From the NCBI RefSeq assembly GCF_002216795.1, contig NZ_CP022316.1:1178001-1242000 (forward strand): 64,000 nucleotides of DNA. Reading direction: 5' to 3'. Positions 44,105 through 52,553 of the stretch are shown here, piece after piece (positions within the stretch are counted from its first letter, which is position 1; each line of letters opens with the position of its first letter). The position numbers were made by a program, and so were the translations under genes. The notes beneath the pieces are model-generated. The model ran no database searches, was not told where the DNA came from, and saw nothing but the letters and a program-made list of their open reading frames with translations. The stretch comes from Brachybacterium avium (GTDB lineage: Bacteria; Actinomycetota; Actinomycetes; Actinomycetales; Dermabacteraceae).

Positions 44105-45355
44105 ATGCCGGCTCGCGGCAACGCGCTCAAGCGCCGGATCCGCAGCTCGGGCGGAAAGCTGCTGCGCCGCTTCGGGCTGCTGCCCGGCGGCATGCCCGAT
44201 GGCATCGGCGACGATGCCGCCCTGGCGGATGCCGCTCTGGACGGCGACGTGATGGTGTATTTCCCGGATACCCAGGACAGTCTCTACCAGCTGCGCACCT
44301 GGTACGGCCCGCTGCGGGAGCTGCACCGCGCCCAGGGCGTGACCATCGTGTGCATGGATTCACGCACCGCTGCGGCACTGCGCGCGGAGGTGGATCTGCC
44401 CGTGGTCACCATCGCGCTGGACGCCACTCTCGACGCGATCATCCTGCGCAGCGCGACCAAACTCGTGCTCTACGTGAACTACAACCCGCTGAACACCGCG
44501 GCGCTGCGGTCGCGCTCGGCGATCCACGTCTCGCTGCTGCACGGGGACTCGGACAAGGTGGTCTCGGTCTCCAACCAGATCAAGGCCTACGACTACTCCT
44601 TCGTCGCCGGGCAGGCGGCGATCGACCGGCTGGAGCGGTATACGACGCTGTTCGACGCCCCGGCTCGCTGCATCCCGGTGGGCAGGCCGTCACTGGACAC
44701 CGATCGCATCGAGGCGACGGTCCGCGCCGACGACCGCCTCACCGTGCTGTATGCCCCGACCTGGGAGGGTGGGCAGGCCTCCGCGGCCTACAGCTCGCTG
44801 TGCACCCACGGCCTCGCCGCTGTGCGCTCCCTGCTCGCTGCGGGCCTCGACGTGATCTACCGGCCCCACCCCCTGACCGGGGTGCGGGTCCCGGAGTACG
44901 GGGACACCGACCGGCAGCTGGGCGAACTGGTCGAGTCCTCAGGAGGCCGAGTCAGCACCGGTCGCCCGCTGCAACACGATTTCACCGACGCCGATCTCAT
45001 CCTCTGCGACGTCTCCGCGATGATGGGCGACTGGCTGCCCACAGCGAAACCGCTGCTCATCACGCAGTCAGCGGATCCGCAGTCACGGGATGCCGCCACG
45101 GCGCTCCTCAGCATGTCTCCACGCCTGACCGTCGCCGAGGCGACCTCCGCCGGCAACCTCGCCCGAGACCTGATCGAGCACGACCTGCTGCGTGAGGAGC
45201 GGATCGAGATGATCGAGTACTACCTCGGAGACATCACCCCCGGCGCCTCCCTCGCCCGCTTCCTGGAGGCCTGCGCGCGCCTCAGCACGCGTCGCGACGA
45301 GCTGTGGGCACGGATCCAGGACCAGCAGCGCCCTTCTGCCGACGACTCGGTGTGA
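44105..45355 (+). CDS. CDP-glycerol glycerophosphotransferase-like protein, cytosolic
   Basis: 416 residues of the TagF/TagB family (GT-B fold), which transfer glycerol- or ribitol-phosphate from CDP-alditols to wall teichoic acid. Typical stretches are SLLHGDSDKVVS, SFVAGQAAIDRLE, VLYAPTWEGGQ, YRPHPLTG and DLILCDVSAMMGDW. It has no membrane helices. It is a paralogue of the protein at 54922-56793, with which it shares these motifs almost word for word. It is the second gene of the wall-polymer operon. Confidence 0.88.
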   Translation: MPARGNALKRRIRSSGGKLLRRFGLLPGGMPDGIGDDAALADAALDGDVMVYFPDTQDSLYQLRTWYGPLRELHRAQGVTIVCMDSRTAAALRAEVDLPVVTIALDATLDAIILRSATKLVLYVNYNPLNTAALRSRSAIHVSLLHGDSDKVVSVSNQIKAYDYSFVAGQAAIDRLERYTTLFDAPARCIPVGRPSLDTDRIEATVRADDRLTVLYAPTWEGGQASAAYSSLCTHGLAAVRSLLAAGLDVIYRPHPLTGVRVPEYGDTDRQLGELVESSGGRVSTGRPLQHDFTDADLILCDVSAMMGDWLPTAKPLLITQSADPQSRDAATALLSMSPRLTVAEATSAGNLARDLIEHDLLREERIEMIEYYLGDITPGASLARFLEACARLSTRRDELWARIQDQQRPSADDSV

Positions 45356-45595
45356 GCCGGGCCCCATTTCCGGGCAACCGCCTGCCCTTCCCACCGTCGG
45401 ACGTCCTGACCTCCCCGGCTGTCGCGCTCCGGAACTCCCCCGCCCCTCCCCGCGTGCCGCCTGGATCAGGTCGGCGCGACTTGTAGAGTGACCAGCACGG
45501 GACGTCCCGGTGACGTGCCGATCAATTCGACGGATACGGATCTCGCTCGTGGTTCGCCACGGTCGACCCGCCGACCCGCACGAAGGGCATTTCCT

Positions 45596-46282
45596 ATGTA
45601 CTCATTGATCCTCCTCAACGGAGGGATAGGCAGCCGCACCGGCGCAGATTCGCCGAAACAGCTGCTCAAGCTCCGCGGGATCCCGATCCTGGTCTACACC
45701 CTGGTCACCGCTGATCGGGTGGAGCAGATCTCCCAGATCGTCCTGAACTACCCGCCGCAGTGGCGGGAGGACGTCGAGGCGGTCCTGAAGGCCTACGCGA
45801 TCTCGACCCCCGTCACGCTCGTCGAGGCCGGAGCCTCACGGCACGCCTCGGTCGCCGCGATGATCTCGCACTGCACCAACGATGACGTGATCATCCACGA
45901 GACGGCGCGCCCGCTGGTCCGCACCAGCGACTTCCAGCGCCTGATCGACTCCGAGCACAGCAACGTCTCGCTGATGTCGGAGATCTCGTTCACCGTCGCT
46001 CCGGTCGATCCGGAGACCTCCGCTGTGACGGGGTCGCTGGACCGCTCGCGGCTGCGCAACGTGCAGCTGCCGCAGAAGTTCGCGAAGGCCGATCTGCAGG
46101 ATGCGCACGCGCACGCGCTCGAGCAGGGGATCGAGTCCACCGAGGACGCGACCCTGGTCGCGGACTTCGGCCGCCCGGTCCATTTCATCGAGGGAACCGA
46201 TGAGAACCTCAAGGTGACCACCAAGACCGATCTGAAGATGGCAGGGTTCCTCCTGCGCCCTGAGGAGGACGACGATGAGTAA
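45596..46282 (+). CDS. IspD/TarI family cytidylyltransferase
   Basis: 228 residues. The N-terminal nucleotide site is LNGGIGSRTGADSPKQLLKL, the GG-x-G-x-R-x-G-x-x-x-PKQ pattern of 4-diphosphocytidyl transferases. Because the next gene is an SDR and the cluster makes a wall polymer, it is more likely a ribitol-5-phosphate cytidylyltransferase (making CDP-ribitol) than IspD of isoprenoid synthesis; this is inference. The ATG at 45596 starts the fold directly and has AAGGG about 9 nt upstream. A TAGAGT box at 45484-45489 is a candidate promoter. Confidence 0.85.
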   Translation: MYSLILLNGGIGSRTGADSPKQLLKLRGIPILVYTLVTADRVEQISQIVLNYPPQWREDVEAVLKAYAISTPVTLVEAGASRHASVAAMISHCTNDDVIIHETARPLVRTSDFQRLIDSEHSNVSLMSEISFTVAPVDPETSAVTGSLDRSRLRNVQLPQKFAKADLQDAHAHALEQGIESTEDATLVADFGRPVHFIEGTDENLKVTTKTDLKMAGFLLRPEEDDDE

Positions 46283-46982
46283 GACCGCCCTCGTCACCGG
46301 AGCATCCCGCGGCATCGGCCTCGAGACCACCCGGCGCTTCATCCTCAACAACGACGACGTCACCACCGTGGTGATGTTCGCCCGCGCCTCCGAGGACTTC
46401 GACGCCAACGTCGCAGCCCTCGAGAAGGAGTTGCCCATCGGGCGCCGCCTGGTGCCGATCACGGTCGACGTCGGCGACCGCGAGGCCCTCAAGCAGGCCG
46501 TCACCGCCGCGTACGAGCAGGTCGGCGGCATCGACATCCTGGTCAACAATGCCGGGTACACCAACCCGGTCCCGCTCCAGCAGGTCGACATGGCCGACTT
46601 CGAGAAGACGATCAACGTGAACCTCTACGGTCCGTTCACCATCGTCCAGACCCTGCTGAACCTGGGCAACCGCTTCGACCTCATCGTCAACATCGCCTCC
46701 ACGGCCGGCATCACCGGTCGCTCGGGCTGGCTCACCTACTCCGCCTCCAAGGCGGCGGTGATCAACATGAGCCAGGTGATGCGGGAGGAGCTGTCGATCT
46801 ACGGCACCCGCGTGGTCTGCCTCTCCCCCGGCCGGACAGCCACTGCGCTGCGCAAGACCCTCGCACCGGACGAGGATCCCAGCACGATCATGCAGCCCGG
46901 GCACGTTGCCCAGGTCATCAACACGATGTCCTCGCCGGTCGGGCGGTTCATCGACTCGGAGAACATCGTCGTGCGGCAATGA
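46275..46982 (+). CDS. SDR oxidoreductase, probable ribulose-5-phosphate reductase
   Basis: 235 residues. TGASRGIGLE (residues 8-17) binds NAD(P), NNAG is at about residues 92-95, and the catalytic Ser, Tyr and Lys are in NIASTAGITG and YSASKAA. It overlaps the cytidylyltransferase gene by 8 bp. In Haemophilus (Bcs1/Acs1) an IspD-type domain is fused to such an SDR domain to make CDP-ribitol from ribulose 5-phosphate; here they are separate genes in tandem. The role is inferred from that precedent. Confidence 0.85.
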   Translation: MSKTALVTGASRGIGLETTRRFILNNDDVTTVVMFARASEDFDANVAALEKELPIGRRLVPITVDVGDREALKQAVTAAYEQVGGIDILVNNAGYTNPVPLQQVDMADFEKTINVNLYGPFTIVQTLLNLGNRFDLIVNIASTAGITGRSGWLTYSASKAAVINMSQVMREELSIYGTRVVCLSPGRTATALRKTLAPDEDPSTIMQPGHVAQVINTMSSPVGRFIDSENIVVRQ

Positions 46983-46999
46983 GCCGGCGGTGACCTGAG

Positions 47000-47050
47000 C
47001 ACGACGGGAAGGGCCCGCGCACCACTGGTGCGCGGGCCCTTCCCGTCGTG
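47000..47050. terminator. very long bidirectional hairpin after the SDR gene
   Basis: A perfect stem of 24 bp (47000-47023 with 47027-47050) around the loop ACT. It separates the convergent SDR and TagH-like genes. Confidence 0.8.
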
Positions 47051-47122
47051 GATCGTGCCGTGCGACCCGTGTCCACCGGGGCCGCCGCGCACGCCGGGTG
47101 CGCTCCGACGGACCCCAGGCGC

Positions 47123-48013
47123 TCAGCTCTTCGTCGTGCTCCCCTTCCGCTTCGTGGCAGAGGTCTTGTGCGCACTGCGCGCATGCACGTAATCGCGGTA
47201 CGCGACGCACACCGGCTTGGGGTCCCCATCCATCACGAGCTGGCCCTCATGCACCCACAGCACGCGTGTGCACATGCTCTGGATCGTCGCGAGCGAGTGG
47301 CTGACCAGGAACACGGTGCCGGCCGCCTTGCGGACCTCGTCCATCTTGGCCTTGCTCTTGGCCCGGAAAGCGGCGTCGCCGGTGGCCAGGGCCTCGTCGA
47401 TCATCAGGATGTCCGGCACGGCAGAGGCAGAGATGGAGAAGCGCAACCGGGCTCCCATGCCCGAGGAGTAGGTCTTCATCGGGAGGTTCACGAAGTCGCC
47501 GATCTCCGCGAAGTCGACGATCTCCTGATACCGCTCCCTGACCTGCTTCTTGCTCAGCCCGAGCGCGAGGGCACCGATCATGATGTTGCGTTCGCCGGTG
47601 AGGTCCTTCATCAGCACGGCGTTGACGCCGAGCAGCGCCGGATTGCCGGCGACGTGGACGGTACCGGCGGCCGGTGGGATCAGCCCGGCGATGGCGCGCA
47701 GGAGCGTCGACTTCCCCGAGCCGTTCATGCCGATGATGCCGATCGCCTCGCCGTGCTTGGCGGCGAAGGTGATCCCGCGGACCGCCTTCACCTCGCGCAC
47801 GGGCGGCTGCTTGGCCCCGCGGCGCACGAGGCGGTCCAGCAGTCCCCACTCCCGGCCAGCACCGTGTCCGACCTTCTTCGCTCCGAAGACGCGGTAGGAC
47901 ACGTGCAGGTCGTTGACCAGCAGGGAGAGCCTGTCGGAGGGGACCTCGAGCACCGGGGTGCTGTCGAGCTCGTCCTTGTCGGTCTCGAAATCGACCTCGT
48001 CGACGTCAGTCAC
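47123..48013 (-). CDS. tagH: TagH-like ABC transporter ATPase for wall polymer export
   Basis: 296 residues. GMNGSGKSTLL is Walker A, YSSGMGARLRFSISASAVPDILMIDEALATGD carries the signature and Walker B regions (in two parts of under 20 residues: YSSGMGARLRF and ILMIDEALATGD). The SSGM signature in place of LSGGQ is typical of TagH/Wzt-type exporters of teichoic acid and O-antigen. It starts 8 bp inside the TagG-like gene, so the two form an operon. The C-terminal tail is short, Lys/Ser/Thr-rich. Confidence 0.88.
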   Translation of the reverse strand: MTDVDEVDFETDKDELDSTPVLEVPSDRLSLLVNDLHVSYRVFGAKKVGHGAGREWGLLDRLVRRGAKQPPVREVKAVRGITFAAKHGEAIGIIGMNGSGKSTLLRAIAGLIPPAAGTVHVAGNPALLGVNAVLMKDLTGERNIMIGALALGLSKKQVRERYQEIVDFAEIGDFVNLPMKTYSSGMGARLRFSISASAVPDILMIDEALATGDAAFRAKSKAKMDEVRKAAGTVFLVSHSLATIQSMCTRVLWVHEGQLVMDGDPKPVCVAYRDYVHARSAHKTSATKRKGSTTKS

Positions 48014-48986
48014 GTCCGTAACGCTCCTCTCCGCCCCAGAAGATCAGGAATCCGATCACGCTGAACAGCACCGCCCAGATGACACCGAGCAGCCACATGA
48101 ACCCGTCGGGTGGGTAGGAGGGCTCATCGAGGATCGATGATCGCACCAGGTAGAGGTAGACGGCCACCGGCTGGTACTCCACGATCCATCCCCAGCTGAA
48201 TTGGCCGAGGTACCGGTCCACGGAGAAGATCACACCCGAGGCGTACATGAGGATGCGCATGAAATGCGGCAGCAGGTTGTCCAGATCGGGTGTCATCGCG
48301 ACCCAGCGCGCCACCATGAAGGCGCAGCCGGTGGAGAAGATCCACAGCAGCAGCACGGCGGGCACGAGCAGCAACCAGTACCAGTCGATCGTGACCTTCC
48401 CGGCTATGGGCAGGAACCCGGAGAGGTACGAGATCACGCACATGACCACGAGCGCCGGCCCCAGCATCAGCAGCTCGGCCATCACCCCCGCGGTGGGCAG
48501 CACCGCGCGGGGGAACTGGACGGACCGCACGAGGTTCATGTTCTTGTTCAGCGAGTGCGCTCCCGCCATCACGGAGCGTTCGAAGAAGCGGAACATGAAG
48601 ACGCCGACCACGATGAAGGCGATCGTGTTCTCGATCCCCTCCCTGCCGATCTTCAGCAGGAATCCGAAGATCAGCACGTACACCGAGGCGTTCATGATCG
48701 GGGAGAGGAGGGACCAGATCTGCCCCAGATAGGTGTTCTGGTTCTCGGATTCGGCCTTGGAGGTGGCGAGCACCTGGATGAAGGCCCGGGAGGCCCACAG
48801 CTCCTTGAAGTAGGTGCCCAGGCGCGGCCGGACACCGATCTGCTCGAGTTTGTTCTTCTCGACGGCAGCGCTCACCGAGGCCGGGGAATAGGTGCGGTTC
48901 AGCGGCGTCGGAGGCGCGGGTAGAGCGCTGGGCCCTGACTCGTCGACGGTCACCATCGGCTCCGCTCCCCCGAGGTGTCGGTTCAT
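48006..48986 (-). CDS. tagG: TagG-like ABC transporter permease
   Basis: 326 residues, an ABC2-type permease with six membrane helices and the NTYLGQIWSLLSPIMNASVY entry helix region of the TagG/Wzm family, which moves undecaprenyl-linked polymers outward. A helical cytosolic N-terminal segment (about 1-60) precedes it. A TATGAT -10 box at 49013-49018 starts a promoter of its own. The frame allows ATG at 48986 or at 48956; the latter has a better GGGGGAG signal. Confidence 0.87.
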   Translation of the reverse strand: MNRHLGGAEPMVTVDESGPSALPAPPTPLNRTYSPASVSAAVEKNKLEQIGVRPRLGTYFKELWASRAFIQVLATSKAESENQNTYLGQIWSLLSPIMNASVYVLIFGFLLKIGREGIENTIAFIVVGVFMFRFFERSVMAGAHSLNKNMNLVRSVQFPRAVLPTAGVMAELLMLGPALVVMCVISYLSGFLPIAGKVTIDWYWLLLVPAVLLLWIFSTGCAFMVARWVAMTPDLDNLLPHFMRILMYASGVIFSVDRYLGQFSWGWIVEYQPVAVYLYLVRSSILDEPSYPPDGFMWLLGVIWAVLFSVIGFLIFWGGEERYGRD

Positions 48987-49088
48987 GGCCGCGGGTCCGC
49001 GACCTGCCGTTCATCATAACGACGTGCATCATTCCTCCGTGGTCGGCGCGACGGACCTCACGGAACGGCACTGGCGCTTCCGCCCCGT

Positions 49089-49892
49089 TCAGATCTTCTG
49101 CAGCGCCGTCACCAGGCCCTGCTGCAGGTCGTGGAGCCCGGTCGGCTCCGCGTACCGGTCGGCCACGGCGTCGACGGCCGCGGTGAGCGAGGCCGGGCCG
49201 CCCGTGGGCATCGTGTACTCGCGGTAGCGGTCGGCGACGGGAAAGGCCGAGTAGTAGTCGTGGAATTTGTACAGCCCGCCCTTCACCTTGTCCCCGAGGC
49301 GGATGTGCGCGTTCGGGACGCCCAGCGCATCGGAGAAGATCAGGCCGTGCAGGCTCGAGGAGATGACGGCATCACAGGAGGCAATCTCGCGAGCCACCTC
49401 CTGCGGCGTCCAGGCGACATCGATCACTCGGACCCCTGAGCCCAGGGACCGCATCCGCTCCACCACCGGGGAGGACACATCGTGGTAGTGCGGGATCACG
49501 CCGAGCGAATAGCGCTTCCTCACAGTGCCGTCCACCAGCAGCGGGGCGAGGATCCCCGGGTCGCCGAGAGCGATCTCGCGGCCTGAGAGGCTCTCAACAC
49601 GCCCCAGCGTGGACCGACCGCGCACGGCCAGCAGGTCGAGGCGGGCGGGCTGCTCTCCTTCGACCGCCGCGCGGATGAAGCCGCTGCCCCAGACCCGTGG
49701 CTGGTTCGCACCCTGCCTGCGCAGGATCATCTGCACCACTGATCCGGCGCCGACCAGGTCGCAGCGGTGCGGGGCGGCCCAAATGACGCGCTTCCCGGTG
49801 ATGCGCTCCACCAGCGGCGGCGTGAGCTCGTCCCCGAAGTTCAGGCGGTGCGGGAACTTCCACCGCCACCAGAAGGTCTTGATCGGGGCCAT
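49089..49892 (-). CDS. polysaccharide pyruvyl transferase family protein
   Basis: 267 residues. Early NFGDELTPPLVERI and late SSSLHGLIFSDALGVPNAHI are the hallmark segments of pyruvyl transferases, which add pyruvate ketals to glycans, or of related CsaB-type enzymes. The start at 49892 overlaps the stop of the upstream glycosyltransferase (TGATG), with GGAG before it. The gene probably decorates the wall polymer exported by TagGH. Confidence 0.8.
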   Translation of the reverse strand: MAPIKTFWWRWKFPHRLNFGDELTPPLVERITGKRVIWAAPHRCDLVGAGSVVQMILRRQGANQPRVWGSGFIRAAVEGEQPARLDLLAVRGRSTLGRVESLSGREIALGDPGILAPLLVDGTVRKRYSLGVIPHYHDVSSPVVERMRSLGSGVRVIDVAWTPQEVAREIASCDAVISSSLHGLIFSDALGVPNAHIRLGDKVKGGLYKFHDYYSAFPVADRYREYTMPTGGPASLTAAVDAVADRYAEPTGLHDLQQGLVTALQKI

Positions 49893-51913
49893 CAGGATCT
49901 CCGCTCGCGGACGGCACGCACGGTGCGCGTCAGCGACGGCCCGACGACGGGCATCGCCTTGATCCTGGGGACCAGTCGTCCACGCAGGCCGGCCAGCCTG
50001 TGGGCGGTCCACGGAACTCGGATCTCGGGCAAGGGATCCCGGTGGCGCGCACTCTCGCTCGGGGCGGTGACGAGCAGCCCGCCTTCCTCCGTGCGCATGA
50101 GGCCGAACCCAGTGGCGCGAGCCGGCCAGAACTCGGTGCCGGCCACCGGCAGCGGGACGCTCGCATCGCCGAGCACTGCCGTCACCGTCACGGTCGTGCC
50201 GACATCACCCGCTCCGATCGGCAGCCGAAGGCCCAGCAGCCGGTCCCCGAGTCGGATGGAGGGCAGCAGCTGGCGCCCCCCATGCTGATGGGGGGTGCTG
50301 AGGTGCGCGAAGAATTCGTCCGCCTCCCGCGGCGCGTCCGTGAGCCCCACCAGGAGCAGGACGCGACCGTTCTCGTCGGGCGTCAGGCCGAGCACTCGCG
50401 CCTCGGCGAGGTTCTTGTGCATCACGAGGCCGCTGTCGATCGACAAGTTCCTGGGGCCACGAGTGAAGTAGGCGAGCGTCCGATCCTGGGGCCGGGGTCC
50501 GCCTCCAAGGTTCGAGACCCCCTCCGGCGGGATCGTACGGGCCCGCTCCGCACCGAACCGGATCTCTTTCTCGCGGTCGCCGAACCGCACCACCACGAAG
50601 AGGTCCCAGACGCCGCGGCCCAGCCCCCCGTGCTCTGCGGTGACCGCGAAGGAGCGCGCACCGGGGTCGAGGTCCTGCATGGTGACGCGGAGGTCCTCGA
50701 CACCGTCCTGCCCTCGCTGCTTCGCCCGCAGTCCGAGTTCGTCCGGAGCTCCGTCGAGGTCCGGGATCCGCACCGTGGCGGAGACGGTCAGCTGCCGACC
50801 GACGAGGCTCACGTCCTCGAGGCGACACAGCATCTTCGGCGCGCGGACGACCCGGTCTCGCGCCGGAACCAGCGGTTCGAGCCCGGCCGGAAGCAGACGC
50901 ACGAAGTCGCCGTCCTGCCATCCGACGCGGCGCGGCGCCCCGGAGGCCAGGTGCTCGACGTAAGCGTGGAGTCCGTCGAGGTCCCGGGTGCCGAGCAGGT
51001 CGAGCATGGCGCGGATGTCGATCCCGATGACCTTCCGGACCCCATCGGTGTAGAGGTGCCCCAGCTCGTCGTGGAACGCCTCGGCGAGGCGGGTCTGCTC
51101 CGATCGGTCCAGCCTCGTCCAGCGGGAGTCCAGGGCCCGTTCCATCGTCCAGCCGAAGGGTCGCTCGAGGAGGGAGTCGCGCAGCGTACCGGGCTCCGTG
51201 TGCTGCTCGATCGTCCGGGCGAGCCGCACGGCCATCATCATCTGGGACTCGGCGGTCTGTTCGATCGGGGCGACGGGGCTGCTGTCCTCGCGGGGCCCGA
51301 GGGTTGCGTAGTCCATGTCGGCGAGCATCGAGATCCTGCGGGCGTTGAGATACACCGCCGCCATGAACGGCTCGTCCTCCCCGATCGTCGGCTCCTCGCG
51401 GAATCGCAGCCCGAGACGATCGATGAGTTCGCGACGAATGAGCTTGGTAGGCCCCTGGATGTCGAACACGCTGTCGTCCACGAGATGCGCGTCCAGGACT
51501 GTCCGCGTGAACATCGAGGACGGGATGTCCTGTGCGTCCGAGCTGCTCACCTTGCCGAGCACGACGTCGACGTCCTGCTCCTGGGCGGTCTCGACCATCC
51601 TGCGCAGTGCGTCCGACGTGAGACGGTCGTCGGGGCCGAGGAAGAGGATGAACTCGCCACGAGCCCTGTCGATCGCCACGTTCCGAGCGCCGCCCGGGGT
51701 GCCGGAGTCCTGCTGAGTGATGACCATCATCCGCGGGTCGTCGGCGGCGAGTTCGGCGAGCACCTCACCGCTGCCATCGGTGGAGCCGTCGTCGACCGCG
51801 AGGATCTCCATTGCCTCGGAGTCGATGGTCTGATCTCGCACGGACTGCACGGCATCGCGCGCATGGTCCATGGAGTTGAAGACCGGAACGATCACGGAGA
51901 CCTGAGGGGTCAT
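49892..51913 (-). CDS. family 2 glycosyltransferase with C-terminal domains (TarS-like)
   Basis: 673 residues. The GT-A core covers about 1-300: VSVIVPVFNSMDHARDAV, VDDGSTDGSGEVL, and a DXD-like LGPDDRL. The remainder is beta-rich with two repeats of a Sugar-binding/IG-like fold, as in TarS poly(ribitol phosphate) GlcNAc transferase. It is a paralogue of the plus-strand protein at 52554-54497; both have IGEDEPF/IGEDQPF and the same layout. The ATG at 51913 has AGAGG upstream. Confidence 0.82.
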   Translation of the reverse strand: MTPQVSVIVPVFNSMDHARDAVQSVRDQTIDSEAMEILAVDDGSTDGSGEVLAELAADDPRMMVITQQDSGTPGGARNVAIDRARGEFILFLGPDDRLTSDALRRMVETAQEQDVDVVLGKVSSSDAQDIPSSMFTRTVLDAHLVDDSVFDIQGPTKLIRRELIDRLGLRFREEPTIGEDEPFMAAVYLNARRISMLADMDYATLGPREDSSPVAPIEQTAESQMMMAVRLARTIEQHTEPGTLRDSLLERPFGWTMERALDSRWTRLDRSEQTRLAEAFHDELGHLYTDGVRKVIGIDIRAMLDLLGTRDLDGLHAYVEHLASGAPRRVGWQDGDFVRLLPAGLEPLVPARDRVVRAPKMLCRLEDVSLVGRQLTVSATVRIPDLDGAPDELGLRAKQRGQDGVEDLRVTMQDLDPGARSFAVTAEHGGLGRGVWDLFVVVRFGDREKEIRFGAERARTIPPEGVSNLGGGPRPQDRTLAYFTRGPRNLSIDSGLVMHKNLAEARVLGLTPDENGRVLLLVGLTDAPREADEFFAHLSTPHQHGGRQLLPSIRLGDRLLGLRLPIGAGDVGTTVTVTAVLGDASVPLPVAGTEFWPARATGFGLMRTEEGGLLVTAPSESARHRDPLPEIRVPWTAHRLAGLRGRLVPRIKAMPVVGPSLTRTVRAVRERRS

Positions 51914-52553
51914 GAGCAGGGCCTCTTCTGTCTGGGGCGGTCACTGTCGGGCGACGATCCGACCGGGCGGGCCTCGGTCCGACATAGCGGGCGCGCGGGT
52001 GGGCGGCAGCTCTCGCTGCCGGGAAGCGTAGCACCGGACGGTTCATGGCTCCGGGTGCGGTTCCAGCGGCCGTAGGGTCCCCGGGGTCTCGAGCGACGCG
52101 CTCCGATCCCCAGCTCTTCATGAGCGGTTGCGACAAATCGGCCCGAGTAGGATCGCCACAGGCCGCAACGGTCACCAGTTGGATGTCCGCATCGCGTTGA
52201 ACGCGGCGCAACCGGTCACGAACGCGCTTCGCAGATCCCTCGTGATTCTCCTCGAACCTTCCGCGCCGTCTGTGGGGCTGGCTTTCCACCGGGAACTTCA
52301 GGGCATGACCGAAGGGCGATACAGCCAGAAGGCTCCGACGACCTGAGGTCATCTTGGCACGCCACCGCCACAACTCGGGCACGAACGACAGCGGAGGCCG
52401 TCTGCCTGCGGGCGAAGGCCGGATATCCTCGGGGAGGTTGGAGACTCCCGCCACCACCGACCTGGTCGTCAGCGGAGGCCAAGCGCAGGCCGTTCAGGCT
52501 GGCCCACCACCGTGCGATATACACATTCCTGCCACCGAAGATTGGATTCGACG
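51914..52553. other. 640-bp divergent promoter region between two paralogous glycosyltransferase genes
   Basis: No supported gene. The short open frames within it have no ribosome-binding site. It must hold promoters for both genes; TACGCT at 52025-52030 (minus strand) and TATACA at 52517-52522 (plus) are candidates, both without good -35 boxes. Composition drifts toward AT on the right, matching the downstream gene. Confidence 0.5.
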